This document shows, piece by piece, positions 53,962-64,000 of a stretch of DNA of 64,000 bases (its first letter is position 1; each line of letters starts with the position of its first letter). Position numbers and translations under genes: made by a program. The stretch is from contig NZ_JSZO01000007.1 of assembly GCF_000801955.1 (NCBI RefSeq), positions 124,001 to 188,000 of the forward strand, read 5' to 3'. Origin of the DNA: Ralstonia sp. A12 (GTDB taxonomy: Bacteria > Pseudomonadota > Gammaproteobacteria > Burkholderiales > Burkholderiaceae). The notes beneath the pieces are model-generated. The model saw nothing but the letters and a program-made list of their open reading frames with translations. It was not told the origin of the DNA and ran no database searches.

Positions 53962-56838
53962 TCAGGCTGCCTGCATCGGCAGGCGTGCAATCTGGGCTTC
54001 CAGTTTGGCGAGCGTGGCCTTGAAATCCGCCAGACGCTTCTGTTCTTGTTCCACCACCGCTGCCGGCGCGCGAGCGACAAACGATTCGTTGCCGAGCTTG
54101 CCTTCGCACTTGGTGATCTCGCCACGCAGGCGGTCGATTTCCTTCGACAGGCGTGCGTGTTCCGCAGCCACGTCGATCTCGATCTTCAGCAGCAGCTTGT
54201 TCTCGCCGACGATGGCGACCGGGGCGCCGGCACCGTCTTGCTCCATGGCGGCGGCATCTGTGTAGACCTTCACCTCCGACAGTTTGCCCAGCGCCTGCAC
54301 GTACGGGGCGGCCACCTGCAGGAACTCGGCGTCGCCGTTGGCATATAGCGGCACGCGTTGTGCGGGGGAGATGTTCATCTCGCCGCGCAGGTTACGGCAC
54401 GCGTCAACCAGGGCCTTCAACTGCTGCACCCATTGCTCGGCCTGCTCGTCGATCTTGGTGAGCACGGCGCGCGGGTATTCCTGCAGCGCGAGGCTTTCAG
54501 TGCCGTCGCCCTTGGCGCGGCCGGCCATCGGCGCAACCTTCTGCCAGAGTTCTTCGGTAATGAACGGGATGATCGGGTGCGCCAGGCGCAGCACGGTTTC
54601 CAGCACGCGCAAGAGCGTGCGGCGCGTGGCGCGCTGCTGGGCGAGCGTGCCGGTCTGGATCTGCACCTTGGCGAGTTCCAGGTACCAGTCGCAGTACTCG
54701 TCCCAGACGAACTTGTAGATGGCGCTGGCGATGTTGTCGAAGCGGTAGTCAGCAAAGCCTTTCTCGACTTCGGCTTCCACGCGCTGCAGCAGCGAGACGA
54801 TCCAGCGGTCGGCCTGCGAGAAGTGCAGATAGCCTTCGGGGCCGCAATCACCGACGCATTCCTGCATGCCGCAGTCCTGGCCTTCGGTGTTCATCAGCAC
54901 GAAGCGTGTGGCGTTCCAGAGCTTGTTGCAGAAGTTGCGGTAGCCCTCACAGCGGCTCGGGTCGAAGTTGATGCTGCGACCCAGCGTGGCGAGCGAAGCG
55001 AAGGTGAAGCGCAGTGCGTCGGCGCCGAAGGCCGGAATGCCTTCCGGGAATTCCTTGCGTGTGCGGTTCTCGACCTTGGGCGCATCCTTCGGGCGGCGCA
55101 GGCCGGTGGTGCGCTTGGCGAGCAGCGGGTCGAGAGCGATGCCGTCGATCAGGTCGACCGGGTCCAGCGTGTTGCCTTCGGACTTGCTCATCTTCTTGCC
55201 TTCCGAATCGCGCACCAGGCCGTGCACGTAGACGGTGTGGAAGGGCACTTCGCCGGTGAAGTGCAGGGTCATCATGACCATGCGCGCCACCCAGAAGAAG
55301 ATGATGTCGTAGCCCGTCACCAGTACGGTGGAGGGCAGGAAGTGGGTAAGCTCTGGCGTGTCGGCCGGCCAGCCCAGCGACGAGAACGGCACCAGCGCCG
55401 ACGAGAACCACGTGTCGAGCACGTCGTCGTCACGGGTGAGCGCGCCGGTATAACCCTTGGCCGTAGCTTGCGCGCGGGCTTCCTCTTCCGTGCGGCCCAC
55501 GTAGACGTTGCCGGCGTCGTCGTACCACGCCGGAATTTGGTGGCCCCACCACAGTTGGCGCGAGATGCACCAGTCCTGGATGTTGTTCAGCCACTGGTTG
55601 TATGTGTTGACCCACTGCTCGGGCACCAGCTTGATCTTGCCGCTCTGCACGGCGTCCAGCGCCACTTCGGCAATGGAACGGCCAGGGAAGCGCGTGCCTT
55701 CCGGCGCCGGCTTACTCATGGCAACGAACCACTGGTCGGTCAGCATCGGCTCGATCACGACGCCAGTACGGTCACCGCGCGGCACCATCAGCGTGTGCTT
55801 CTTCACCTCGGCCAGCAGGCCTTGCGCTTCGAGGTCGGCGACCATCTTCTTGCGCGCGTCGAAGCGGTCCATGCCTGCGTACGCGGCCGGAGCATCGGCG
55901 ACGATCTTCGCGTCGAGCGTCAGGATCGACAACTGCGGCAGCTTGTGGCGCTGGCCCACCGCGTAGTCGTTGAAGTCGTGGCCCGGGGTCACCTTGACCA
56001 CGCCGGTGCCGAACTCGCGGTCGACATACTCGTCGGCGATCACCGGGATCTGGCGATCGGTCAGCGGCAGTTGAACGAACTTGCCGATCAGGTGGGCATA
56101 GCGCTCATCTTCCGGATGCACCATCACGGCCGTGTCGCCTAGCATCGTCTCGGGGCGGGTGGTGGCGACCGTCAGGTGGGTCAGACCGCGCACCGTGTCC
56201 GCCTCAGCTAGCGGATAGCGGATGTGCCACAGCGAGCCTTCTTCCTCTTCGCTCACCACTTCCAGGTCGGACACGGCGGTGCCGAGCACCGGATCCCAGT
56301 TGACCAGACGCTTGCCGCGGTAGATCAAGCCCTGCTCATACAGGCGCACGAACACGTCGCTGACGGCGCGCGACATCTTCGGGTCCATCGTGAAGTATTC
56401 GCGTTCCCAGTCGATCGAGGCGCCCATGCGGCGCACCTGGCGCGTGATGGTCGAGCCCGATTGCTCCTTCCATTCCCACACCTTCTCGACGAACTTCTCG
56501 CGGCCCATGTCGTGGCGCGAGACGCCTTGCGCATCCAGCTGGCGCTCGACGACGATCTGCGTGGCGATGCCGGCGTGGTCCGTGCCCGGCACCCACAGCG
56601 TGTTGGCGCCCGACATGCGCGCGTGGCGCGTCAGGCCGTCCATGATGGTCTGGTTGAACGCGTGGCCCATGTGCAGCGTGCCCGTCACGTTCGGCGGCGG
56701 GAGCTGGATACAGAAATCCGGCTTGCCGGCTTCGAGCGTCGCACGGGATACGCCCATTGCTTCCCACGCTGCGCTCCACTTCTGCTCGATGGTGGCGGGT
56801 TCGAAACTCTTGGCGAGGGACTGGTTTTGATCGGTCAT
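53962..56838 (-). CDS. valS: Valyl-tRNA synthetase
   Basis: A 958-residue class Ia synthetase. HIGH motif in [17 protein letters not shown] near residue 50, CP1 editing domain ([22 protein letters not shown]), KMSKS in [13 protein letters not shown], anticodon-binding domain and a C-terminal coiled-coil arm ([24 protein letters not shown]). The start is the ATG at 56838, because conservation begins at [15 protein letters not shown]; the frame extends upstream to 56934. Divergent from the helicase gene. Confidence 0.96.
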   Translation of the reverse strand: MTDQNQSLAKSFEPATIEQKWSAAWEAMGVSRATLEAGKPDFCIQLPPPNVTGTLHMGHAFNQTIMDGLTRHARMSGANTLWVPGTDHAGIATQIVVERQLDAQGVSRHDMGREKFVEKVWEWKEQSGSTITRQVRRMGASIDWEREYFTMDPKMSRAVSDVFVRLYEQGLIYRGKRLVNWDPVLGTAVSDLEVVSEEEEGSLWHIRYPLAEADTVRGLTHLTVATTRPETMLGDTAVMVHPEDERYAHLIGKFVQLPLTDRQIPVIADEYVDREFGTGVVKVTPGHDFNDYAVGQRHKLPQLSILTLDAKIVADAPAAYAGMDRFDARKKMVADLEAQGLLAEVKKHTLMVPRGDRTGVVIEPMLTDQWFVAMSKPAPEGTRFPGRSIAEVALDAVQSGKIKLVPEQWVNTYNQWLNNIQDWCISRQLWWGHQIPAWYDDAGNVYVGRTEEEARAQATAKGYTGALTRDDDVLDTWFSSALVPFSSLGWPADTPELTHFLPSTVLVTGYDIIFFWVARMVMMTLHFTGEVPFHTVYVHGLVRDSEGKKMSKSEGNTLDPVDLIDGIALDPLLAKRTTGLRRPKDAPKVENRTRKEFPEGIPAFGADALRFTFASLATLGRSINFDPSRCEGYRNFCNKLWNATRFVLMNTEGQDCGMQECVGDCGPEGYLHFSQADRWIVSLLQRVEAEVEKGFADYRFDNIASAIYKFVWDEYCDWYLELAKVQIQTGTLAQQRATRRTLLRVLETVLRLAHPIIPFITEELWQKVAPMAGRAKGDGTESLALQEYPRAVLTKIDEQAEQWVQQLKALVDACRNLRGEMNISPAQRVPLYANGDAEFLQVAAPYVQALGKLSEVKVYTDAAAMEQDGAGAPVAIVGENKLLLKIEIDVAAEHARLSKEIDRLRGEITKCEGKLGNESFVARAPAAVVEQEQKRLADFKATLAKLEAQIARLPMQAA

Positions 56839-56992
56839 GCTGACTGGGGGCGCAAATCCGCGCAAAAAGACGTTTGGCCCGGGAAAAATGCTGGGCGAAA
56901 GCTTGGAATTATACGACTTGTCAGTGTCACCCACGGGCGAGGCGAGGGAGGGCGCCGGTATAATTTCGGGATTCTGCTAAGGCTTCCCCCGC

Positions 56993-59356
56993 ATGTCCGA
57001 CCTGCTCGCCAATCTGAACCCCGAACAACGCGCTGCCATCACGCTTCCGGATGAATCGGCGCTGATCCTGGCGGGGGCGGGCAGCGGCAAGACGCGCGTG
57101 CTGACCACCCGCATCGCCTGGCTGATCCAGAGCGCGCGCGTGTCGCCGTCGGGTGTGCTCGCCGTCACGTTTACCAACAAGGCGGCCAAGGAGATGACGG
57201 CGCGCCTGCAGGCCATGCTGCCGATCAACACGCGCGCCATGTGGATCGGCACGTTCCACGGCCTGTGCAACCGGTTGCTGCGGGCACACTACCGTGATGC
57301 CGGCCTGCCGCAGACCTTCCAGATCCTGGATACGCAGGACCAGCTTTCCGCCGTCAAGCGCCTGCTCAAGTCGCTCAACATCGACGACGAGAAATTCCCG
57401 CCCAAGAACGTCCAGTACTTCATCAACGGGGCCAAGGAGCAGGGCCTGCGCGCGGGCGATCTGGAAATCGCCAACGAATTCGACCGCCGCATGGCGGACC
57501 TCTACGCCGCTTACGATGCGCAGTGCCAGCGCGAAGGCGTGGTCGACTTTGCTGAACTGCTGCTGCGCTGCTACGAGCTGCTGCGCTACAACGACGCCAT
57601 TCGCGCGCACTATCAGCGCCGCTTCAAGCACATCCTGGTCGACGAGTTTCAGGATACGAACAAGCTGCAGTACGCCTGGCTGAAGATCCTCGCCGCTCTG
57701 GGCGAGCCCGGCGTTACGCCCAACGCCATCTTCGCAGTGGGGGATGACGACCAGAGCATCTACGCGTTTCGTGGCGCCAACGTCGGCAATATGGTCGACT
57801 TCGAGCGCGAATTCCGCGTCGAGCATCGGATCAAGCTGGAGCAGAACTACCGCTCGCACGGTAACATTCTCGACACCGCCAACCATCTGATCTCGCACAA
57901 CTCGCGCCGCCTGGGCAAGAACCTGCGCACGGACGCCGGCCACGGCGAACTGGTGCGCGTCTACCAGGCCGCCACGGATGGCCAGGAGGCAGGCTGGATC
58001 GTCGATGAGATCCGCGACCGTATCGCCACCGGTATGTCGCGTTCGGAAATTGCCATCCTGTACCGCAGCAACGCGCAGTCACGGGTGATCGAGCATGCGC
58101 TGTTCTCGGCCGGCATTGCCTACAAGGTGTACGGTGGCCTGCGCTTCTTCGAGCGCGCGGAAATCAAGCACGCGTTGGCGTACATCCAATTGCTGGAGAA
58201 CCTGGACAACGATGCCGCATTCGGCCGCGTCGTGAACTTCCCGGCGCGTGGCGTCGGGGCGCGTTCGCTGGAGCTATTGCAGGATGCCGCCAAGCTGTAT
58301 GGCATTTCGCTGGCGGCTTCGGTGCCGTACCTGACGGGCGCGGCGGGCACCAAGCTCTCGGCGTTCGTGCGCCTGATTGAGCAGATGCGCGCCGACACGC
58401 GCCAGATGACGCTGCCGGAGATTGTTCAGCACGTGATCCATGCCAGCGGCCTCATCACGCATTACCAAGGCGAGAAGGAAGGCCAGGACCGCATCGAGAA
58501 CTTGCAGGAATTGGTAACCGCCGCCCAGGCCTTCGTTGCCGAAGAGGGCTACGGCGTGGACGCGATCGCCACCGCATTGCCGGTGCGCCACGACGCGATG
58601 ATCCGCATCGAAGGTGGTGAGATTGATACCGTCTCCGAGCTCGTCACCGACGAAACGCCGGCGGAAATGACGCCGCTGGTCGCGTTCCTCACGCACGCCT
58701 CGCTGGAGGCCGGTGACAACCAGGCCCAGGCTGGCCAGGACGCGGTGCAAATGATGACCGTGCACGCCGCCAAGGGGCTGGAGTTCCACGTCGTCTTCAT
58801 CACCGGGCTGGAAGAGGGTTTGTTCCCGCACGAAAACAGCCAGATGGAGAAGGATGGCCTGGAGGAAGAACGTCGCCTGATGTATGTGGCCATCACGCGG
58901 GCGCGCGAGCGGTTGTACCTCTCGTTCGCGCAAAGCCGTGTGCTGCATGGCCAGATTCGCTATCACATCCGCTCACGCTTCTTTGATGAGCTGCCCGAAG
59001 ACACGCTGAAGTGGCTCACGCCGCAGCAATCCGGCTACACCGCCACGCGGCGTACGCAAGGCGAAAGCGCGTGGGGCAATGATTGGTTCAAGCGCCCGCA
59101 GCGCGGCGACGAAGAGTCCTACACCGGCACGCGCCCGACTGGCGGCATGGACACCGGCAAGAACTACGCTGATGCCAAGCGCGCGGAGGCAACGGGCTTC
59201 CGCGTCGGCCAATCGGTGTTCCACAACAAGTTCGGGGAAGGCGTCATCACGACGCTGGAAGGCGAGGGCGCCGATGCGCGCGCCAGCATCAAGTTCAACC
59301 GCCACGGCGTGAAGGTGCTGGCGCTCGGCGTCGCCAAGCTGGACCCGATCAACTGA
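56993..59356 (+). CDS. uvrD: UvrD/PcrA-type DNA helicase
   Basis: A 787-residue SF1 3'-5' helicase for excision and mismatch repair. Motif I AGAGSGKTRVL near residue 30, Ia VTFTNKAAKEM, II LVDEFQDTN, III GDDDQSIYAFRGA, IV LEQNYRS, V VHAAKGLEFHVVF and VI VAITRARERLYLSF. The C-terminal RVGQSVFHNKFGEGVITTL is the Tudor-like domain seen in UvrD/PcrA. A TATAAT stands about 35 bp before the start (56958-56963). Rep is excluded by this C-terminus. Confidence 0.93.
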   Translation: MSDLLANLNPEQRAAITLPDESALILAGAGSGKTRVLTTRIAWLIQSARVSPSGVLAVTFTNKAAKEMTARLQAMLPINTRAMWIGTFHGLCNRLLRAHYRDAGLPQTFQILDTQDQLSAVKRLLKSLNIDDEKFPPKNVQYFINGAKEQGLRAGDLEIANEFDRRMADLYAAYDAQCQREGVVDFAELLLRCYELLRYNDAIRAHYQRRFKHILVDEFQDTNKLQYAWLKILAALGEPGVTPNAIFAVGDDDQSIYAFRGANVGNMVDFEREFRVEHRIKLEQNYRSHGNILDTANHLISHNSRRLGKNLRTDAGHGELVRVYQAATDGQEAGWIVDEIRDRIATGMSRSEIAILYRSNAQSRVIEHALFSAGIAYKVYGGLRFFERAEIKHALAYIQLLENLDNDAAFGRVVNFPARGVGARSLELLQDAAKLYGISLAASVPYLTGAAGTKLSAFVRLIEQMRADTRQMTLPEIVQHVIHASGLITHYQGEKEGQDRIENLQELVTAAQAFVAEEGYGVDAIATALPVRHDAMIRIEGGEIDTVSELVTDETPAEMTPLVAFLTHASLEAGDNQAQAGQDAVQMMTVHAAKGLEFHVVFITGLEEGLFPHENSQMEKDGLEEERRLMYVAITRARERLYLSFAQSRVLHGQIRYHIRSRFFDELPEDTLKWLTPQQSGYTATRRTQGESAWGNDWFKRPQRGDEESYTGTRPTGGMDTGKNYADAKRAEATGFRVGQSVFHNKFGEGVITTLEGEGADARASIKFNRHGVKVLALGVAKLDPIN

Positions 59357-59380
59357 GCATCGATCGGGTCGGTGTGCAGG

Positions 59381-60178
59381 TCAGGCCGTCGTGTCGGTGG
59401 TCTGGCCGGCGGCTTGCGTCACGTTGAAGCAGCCGCGGTAGGTGGCGTAAAACGAGCAATACAGTACCGCCATCACCAGGATCCGATACGGCGTGGCGAT
59501 GATCGGGGCGATGTTATTGGCGCCGCTCGAAGCGAATGCTGCGTCGATGAACAGTGGTATCGCGATCAACAGGATCCCGACCAGTGCCCCGTACAGGATG
59601 AACGCCGCGCGGTTGCGCCAGACAGCCATCCAGCTGAAGAACAACGCCTTGCCCACCGGAATGCCGTGCCAGGCCACCAGCAGCGGTGCAAACCAGAACA
59701 GCACCGCCACCGGGATATACAGCACCGCGCCCATCACCATCGTCAGGTACAGCTCGCGGATGGCTTCGGTGGTGGGTGGCTTGTCGCTGAACACGGCCAT
59801 GAGCGTGTCGGTATCCACCATCGTCATCAGAATGCCGCTGACAACAAGCACTAGCACACCATAGATGCCGCCGAGTTTGAGCAGGCCGCGCAGCGCATCT
59901 TTGCCGTAGGAGCGAAAGCCCGCGACAAGCGAGGCCGGCCCGACGCGCTTGCCCGCCACCGTATCGCGGCACGCCGACATGAAGCCCACGTAGATGGCCG
60001 GGTTGACCAGCAGGATGGCAAACACGCCGACGGGCGGCACCAGCAGCATCAGCAGGTTGACGGCAAACAGGTAGATGAACAGCAGCAGCAAAAACCCGAT
60101 CGGGTTCTTGCGGAACAGCCACGCACCCTGGCGCAGCCAGACGTAGCCTTGCTTACCGGAGACTTCGATCAGTTGCAT
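59381..60178 (-). CDS. BPSS1780-family membrane protein
   Basis: A 265-residue integral membrane protein with about six helices; the family name is from Burkholderia. It begins [34 protein letters not shown], and the helical core carries [23 protein letters not shown] and [22 protein letters not shown]. Its start overlaps the stop of thrB by 10 bp, so it is translated from the thrB transcript. Function unknown. Confidence 0.87.
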   Translation of the reverse strand: MQLIEVSGKQGYVWLRQGAWLFRKNPIGFLLLLFIYLFAVNLLMLLVPPVGVFAILLVNPAIYVGFMSACRDTVAGKRVGPASLVAGFRSYGKDALRGLLKLGGIYGVLVLVVSGILMTMVDTDTLMAVFSDKPPTTEAIRELYLTMVMGAVLYIPVAVLFWFAPLLVAWHGIPVGKALFFSWMAVWRNRAAFILYGALVGILLIAIPLFIDAAFASSGANNIAPIIATPYRILVMAVLYCSFYATYRGCFNVTQAAGQTTDTTA

Positions 60179-61173
60179 TGTTCAGGAATGTCCAGAGTCA
60201 GCCCAGTTGCCTGCACGCGCTCGCGCAGCACGCGCTCGAAGTGGGTCGGGTCGTGCGGCTTGAGCAGTTCGGCATCGCGCGGCAGGTAGAAATCCCACAG
60301 GCGCGACACCCAGAAACGATAGGCCGCGGCACGCAGCATGTCTTGCCAGTGCCGCGTTTCGGCATCGGTGAAAGGGCGTACTGCGTGATAGGCATGCAGC
60401 ATGGCGCGCACGCGCTCAGTGTCCAGTACGCCGGTGGCGAGATCGATACACCAGTCGTTGACGGTCACCGCCACGTCGAACAGCCATTTGTCGACGCCGG
60501 CAAAGTAGAAGTCGAAGAAGCCGCCCAGGCGCTCCGGCTGGCCAGCGGTGGCCGGCTCGAACAGCACGTTGTCGCGGAACAGGTCGCAATGGCACGGGCC
60601 CTCCGGCAGCGCCGCATAGTCTGCGCTGGCGAAGAAGCGTTGCTGATGCGCGAGTTCGTTCTCCAGGAGCGCGCGCGTGTCGCCGTGCACGAAGGGCACC
60701 ACGTCGGGCACCACTTCGTTCCACCACGGCAGGCTGCGCAGGTTCGGCTGGTGGCGCGGGTAGTCACGCCCGGCCAGGTGCATGCGGGCCAGCATATCGC
60801 CCACGATGGCGCACTCGGATACCGTCGGTGCCAGGTTGGAGCGACCCGCCAGGCGCGTGACGATGGTGGCCGGCTTGCCGTTGAGCGTGCGCAGGATCTC
60901 GCCGTCACGACCGGGAATCGGCGCGGGCACGCTGATGCTGTGCTGCGCCAGATGCTGCATCAGGTACAGATAGAACGGCAGTTGTTCGAACGTCAGGCGC
61001 TCGAACAGCGTGACCACGAATTCGTGCGTCTGCCCGTCTTTCTCGGTGGTCAGAAAGAAGTTGGAGTTTTCGATCCCGGAGGGGATGCCGCGAAACGCGC
61101 GGACGGCGCCCACATCGTATTGATCCAGCCAGAGAGCGATCTCGGCGTCGGAGACCGGGGTGAAAACAGCCAT
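60169..61173 (-). CDS. thrB: Homoserine kinase (ThrB type II, APH fold)
   Basis: A 334-residue kinase that phosphorylates homoserine in threonine synthesis. It is not GHMP-type but has the aminoglycoside-phosphotransferase fold: [13 protein letters not shown] near residue 30, [10 protein letters not shown], the catalytic loop [12 protein letters not shown] near 195 and the metal-binding [18 protein letters not shown]. This form is usual for beta-proteobacteria. The DUF2782 gene lies upstream on the same strand. Confidence 0.93.
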   Translation of the reverse strand: MAVFTPVSDAEIALWLDQYDVGAVRAFRGIPSGIENSNFFLTTEKDGQTHEFVVTLFERLTFEQLPFYLYLMQHLAQHSISVPAPIPGRDGEILRTLNGKPATIVTRLAGRSNLAPTVSECAIVGDMLARMHLAGRDYPRHQPNLRSLPWWNEVVPDVVPFVHGDTRALLENELAHQQRFFASADYAALPEGPCHCDLFRDNVLFEPATAGQPERLGGFFDFYFAGVDKWLFDVAVTVNDWCIDLATGVLDTERVRAMLHAYHAVRPFTDAETRHWQDMLRAAAYRFWVSRLWDFYLPRDAELLKPHDPTHFERVLRERVQATGLTLDIPEQCN

Positions 61174-61256
61174 GCTTCAGAAATGGGAAACGGGTGGAAG
61201 GAGGTGGCGCGGCAAACAGGTATCGCCGCGCCGGTGCGCTTCGTGGGCGCGGGAAT

Positions 61257-61691
61257 TCAGAACTTCAGGACGTTGACCGAGGGCACGCGGTCAATGTCGC
61301 CGCGCTCGCGGATACGCGGCGAGCTGTCTTCAGGTTTGCTCAGGTTGTAGGACGTGCCCATGCCCGATTTGACATGGATGTCCGGCGCCTGGCCTTTCTG
61401 GAAGCGGTATTCCTCGACCTGCGTGCCGTCATTGTCGCGGTATTCGAAGCTCGGCTTGACCGTTTCGTGGTGGATCGAGCCGTGGGTCGGCTTGGACAGC
61501 GGCTGGTTGTTGATGGCCTTGACGTCCGGCAAGTCCAGGCCGGCGCTGTCCTGCGTCACTTCGGCGTGCACGCTGGGGGTGACGGTTAGGCCCAAGCAGA
61601 GGGCAGCACCTGCGGCCAGCCCCACGTGGCGCATCAGGCGCGCGGCGGCGGCAAAACGGCGGGCGGCAGGCGGGTGAAACAGCGAATCCAT
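61257..61691 (-). CDS. DUF2782 secreted protein
   Basis: A 144-residue protein with a signal peptide (roughly residues 1-43, ending VHAE) and a short charged mature part (PSFEYRDNDGTQVEEYRFQKGQAPDIHVKSGMGTSYNL). That mature region is the DUF2782 domain, typical of Burkholderiales and Neisseria and often beside polA/thrB. The start is ATG 61691. Function unknown; it lies 83 bp upstream of thrB. Confidence 0.85.
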   Translation of the reverse strand: MDSLFHPPAARRFAAAARLMRHVGLAAGAALCLGLTVTPSVHAEVTQDSAGLDLPDVKAINNQPLSKPTHGSIHHETVKPSFEYRDNDGTQVEEYRFQKGQAPDIHVKSGMGTSYNLSKPEDSSPRIRERGDIDRVPSVNVLKF

Positions 61692-61774
61692 GATGGACTC
61701 CAGCGAGTGATCCGGGACCCTACATTCTAGCAGTCCGGCCATCCCGCCATCGTCCATCCGGATGGCGCTGAATG

Positions 61775-62698
61775 TCACAGGTAGAACATCTCTTCCTTGG
61801 GCGGAATCGGCGAGGTGCCTTCGCGCTTTTCGTAGAACTCGTAGACGGCGTCGAGCGCGTCTTTGGGCTCATCGACGATGCGCATGATGTCGAGATCGTG
61901 CTCGGCAATCAGGCCCATCGGCAGCAGCGTGAAGCGGAACCAATCCAGCAGGCCCTTCCAGAAGTGGCTGCCGAACATGACCACCGGCACGCTGCGCGAT
62001 TTGCCGGTCTGCACGAGCGTCAGCACCTCAGCCAGTTCATCGAGCGTGCCGAAACCGCCAGGCATGACGATAAAGGCGTCCGAGTTCTTCACGAAGGTGA
62101 CCTTGCGCGTGAAGAAATGGCGGAAGCGCATCGAGATGTCCTGATACGGATTGCCCTGTTGCTCGTGCGGCAGTTCGATGTTCAGACCCACGCTGGCCGA
62201 CTTGCCCGCGTGCGCACCCTTGTTGGCCGCTTCCATGATGCCGGGGCCGCCGCCGGAGATGACGGCGAAGCCCGCATCTGAGAACAGCCGGGCGATTTCG
62301 ATGGTGCGATCGTAGTACGGCGAATCCTCGCGCAGGCGCGCGCTGCCGTAGATCGAGACGGCCGGACGGATCTCCGAGAGGTACTCCGTCGCCTCGATGA
62401 ACTCTGCCATAATCGTGAACATCTGCCAGGAGGCGCGCGCTTTCTTTGCGGTAGCGCGTTCCTCGTCGGCGAGTGCCCGCAGGCTGGGGATCATCTTGCG
62501 GTCGGTGCGGCCGTGCGCAGTGTCGGACTTGGTGGAGGCAATCTCCACCGTGCGGTCCTCGCCCACCGTCACGTTGACGTCCATATCAGCCGCGGCGCTG
62601 TTTGCCGATACGCCAGCAGCCTGCTTCGCCACGCCGCCTTCAGCGGAAGCGCCATTGTTGGAAACGCCTTCGGGCGTTCCAGTCACATTAGAGTCCAT
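61775..62698 (-). CDS. LOG-family Rossmann-fold protein
   Basis: A 307-residue protein of the TIGR00730/LOG family, related to cytokinin-riboside 5'-monophosphate phosphoribohydrolases. The hallmarks are SIYGSARL, SGGGPGIMEAANKGAH and PGGFGTLDELAEVLTLVQTG (the PGGxGTxxE nucleotide site). The first 65 residues are a low-complexity extension (Asn/Gly/Ala/Thr) not needed for the fold. The ATG at 62698 forms a CCATGG shared with the polA start on the other strand; an internal ATG (62584, MDVNVTV) is an alternative. Plant-hormone activity is not implied. Confidence 0.88.
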   Translation of the reverse strand: MDSNVTGTPEGVSNNGASAEGGVAKQAAGVSANSAAADMDVNVTVGEDRTVEIASTKSDTAHGRTDRKMIPSLRALADEERATAKKARASWQMFTIMAEFIEATEYLSEIRPAVSIYGSARLREDSPYYDRTIEIARLFSDAGFAVISGGGPGIMEAANKGAHAGKSASVGLNIELPHEQQGNPYQDISMRFRHFFTRKVTFVKNSDAFIVMPGGFGTLDELAEVLTLVQTGKSRSVPVVMFGSHFWKGLLDWFRFTLLPMGLIAEHDLDIMRIVDEPKDALDAVYEFYEKREGTSPIPPKEEMFYL

Positions 62699-64000
62699 GG
62701 GAATGTCGGAAAGTCAAGAAACGCTGTTGCTCGTCGATGGCTCGAGTTATCTGTACCGTGCTTATCACGCACTGCCCGACTTGCGTAATGGAGAAGGGTT
62801 TCCTACGGGGGCCATCTACGGCATCGTCAACATGCTGCGCAAACTGCGCAGCGACTACCCGGCCAAGTATAGCGCTTGCATTTTCGACGCTAAAGGCAAG
62901 ACGTTCCGCGACGACCTGTATCCCGCCTATAAAGAGCATCGCGCGCCCATGCCGGACGACTTGCGAGCGCAGATCGAACCGATCCACGAAGCCGTGCGCG
63001 CACTGGGCTGGCCCATCCTGGTGGTCGACGGCGTAGAGGCCGATGATGTGATCGGCACCCTGGCCGAACGGGCGACACGGGAAGGTGTTCGAACCATCGT
63101 CTCGACCGGCGACAAGGATCTTGCGCAACTCGTGAACGACCACGTCACGCTGGTCAACACGATGACCAACGAGACGCTCGACCCGGCCGGTGTGCAGGCC
63201 AAGTTTGGCGTGCCGCCCGAGCGCATCGTTGACTATCTCTCGCTGATCGGCGACACGGTGGACAACGTGCCGGGCGTGCCCAAGGTGGGCCCGAAGACCG
63301 CCGTGAAATGGCTGACTGAATTTGGCACGCTCGATAACGTCATGGCGCGCGCGGGGGAGATCAAGGGCGTGGTGGGCGACAACCTGCGCAACACGCTCGA
63401 ATGGCTGCCCAAGGGCCGCGAGTTGCTGACCGTGAAGCTCGACTGCGATCTGTCCAAGGACGTGCCGAACTTCGACGCGCTGATTGACGGCGGCGAGGAT
63501 AAGAGCGAGTTGGCCGATTTCTTTGGCCGCTACGGCTTCAAGACCTGGCTGCGCGAGGCAACCGGCGAAGCACTGCCCGACACGCGCAGCGTGGGTGCCG
63601 CGCGCAAGGCGGCCACGCCGGTCAAGAACTACGCTGGCGAAGCCGTTGCACAACAACAGGCCCAGGCCAGCCTGTTCGACGTGGAAGCACCGCCCGAGGC
63701 GGTCAAGTACGAGACCGTCACCACGGAGGCGCAACTCGAATCGTGGATGCAACGGCTGGATGAAGCCGACCTTGTCTGCATCGATACCGAGACGACGTCG
63801 ATTGATCCGATGCTCGCGCAACTGGTCGGCATTTCGCTGTCGGTTACGCCGGGGCAGGCGTGCTACATCCCGGTCGCGCACCGTGGGCCGGATGTGGCTG
63901 GGCTGGATGCCGCCGCGCAACTCTCGCGCGACGCTGTGCTCGCCCGAATGAAGATCTGGCTGGAAGACGATGCGTCGAAGAAGGTCGGTCAGCACTTGAA
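62697..64000 (+). CDS. polA: DNA polymerase I, N-terminal part (continues past the window)
   Basis: The frame is open from ATG 62697 (or ATG 62703, MSESQ) to the right edge, about 435 codons. The 5'-3' exonuclease domain occupies about residues 1-290: LLLVDGSSYLYRAYHALP, VDGVEADDVIGTLAE, STGDKDLAQLV and a helix-hairpin-helix GVPKVGPKTA. It is followed by the beginning of the 3'-5' exonuclease domain with an intact acidic motif (CIDTETTSIDP), so proofreading is probably active. The polymerase domain is off the window. Confidence 0.95.
   Translation, partial: MGMSESQETLLLVDGSSYLYRAYHALPDLRNGEGFPTGAIYGIVNMLRKLRSDYPAKYSACIFDAKGKTFRDDLYPAYKEHRAPMPDDLRAQIEPIHEAVRALGWPILVVDGVEADDVIGTLAERATREGVRTIVSTGDKDLAQLVNDHVTLVNTMTNETLDPAGVQAKFGVPPERIVDYLSLIGDTVDNVPGVPKVGPKTAVKWLTEFGTLDNVMARAGEIKGVVGDNLRNTLEWLPKGRELLTVKLDCDLSKDVPNFDALIDGGEDKSELADFFGRYGFKTWLREATGEALPDTRSVGAARKAATPVKNYAGEAVAQQQAQASLFDVEAPPEAVKYETVTTEAQLESWMQRLDEADLVCIDTETTSIDPMLAQLVGISLSVTPGQACYIPVAHRGPDVAGLDAAAQLSRDAVLARMKIWLEDDASKKVGQHL

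Noticed and set aside
56939-56992. Full sigma70 promoter for uvrD
   Set aside because: TATAAT at 56958-56963 is present but no -35 stands at 16-18 bases, so it is not listed as a promoter.
62688-63995. 435-codon antisense frame across polA
   Set aside because: polA exonuclease motifs are on the plus strand; the antisense has shadow composition.

Overview
The window is GC-rich chromosomal DNA of a Burkholderiaceae member, most probably a Ralstonia of the R. pickettii group. This is inferred from gene content (YaeQ, BPSS1780-family protein, LOG protein, tripartite tricarboxylate transporter permeases, lipase with its foldase, beta-ketoadipate genes) and from protein character, not from a database match. 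About 58 protein genes and one tRNA gene are supported. There is no prophage, insertion sequence, CRISPR array or obvious genomic island.

Layout. 1-8.1 kb: an edge-truncated AsmA-family gene, tcdA, four thiol/redox or metal proteins read leftward (CXXC-less thioredoxin-like protein, hemerythrin, DsbA-like protein, thioredoxin-TPR protein), an acyl-CoA synthetase with its own operator-like palindrome, an ankyrin protein and a ChaC-like cyclotransferase. 8.2-18.9 kb: tRNA-Cys, FKBP isomerase, YaeQ, a DUF2339/DUF3999 envelope pair, MAPEG, S4 and YceI proteins, glnS, then the lipase lipA with its foldase. 19.1-27.9 kb: tctBA permeases without a binding-protein gene, DUF2214, a class III CoA-transferase, alaS and a family 39 glycosyltransferase.

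28.2-33.9 kb: two tandem NUP-family (purine nucleoside permease-like) exported proteins, a Fur box inside a good sigma70 promoter that runs into a rho-independent terminator (candidate small RNA or attenuated leader), a TonB-dependent receptor with a secreted partner, and a long inverted-repeat element. 33.9-39.4 kb: a D-amino acid dehydrogenase, a GltI-type binding protein ending in a 125-bp palindrome, and the opposing four-gene amino-acid ABC operon with a second, different binding protein.

40.5-49.2 kb: a catabolic block. pobA turns 4-hydroxybenzoate into protocatechuate; pcaB, pcaC, pcaD, pcaIJ and pcaF take ring-cleavage product to succinyl-CoA and acetyl-CoA. An IclR (PcaR-like) and a LysR regulator each face their targets across operator-like palindromes. 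The protocatechuate dioxygenase genes pcaGH are not here. 49-64 kb: two secreted TIM-barrel hydrolase-like proteins, a lone infA with a TTG start and long leader, galU, valS, a UvrD-type helicase, thrB, a LOG protein and the start of polA.

Most of the window is ordinary core genome. The parts most worth a second look are the Fur-promoter/terminator unit at 30.4-30.6 kb with the exported genes around it, the two large palindromic elements (33.6 and 36.2 kb), and the infA leader.
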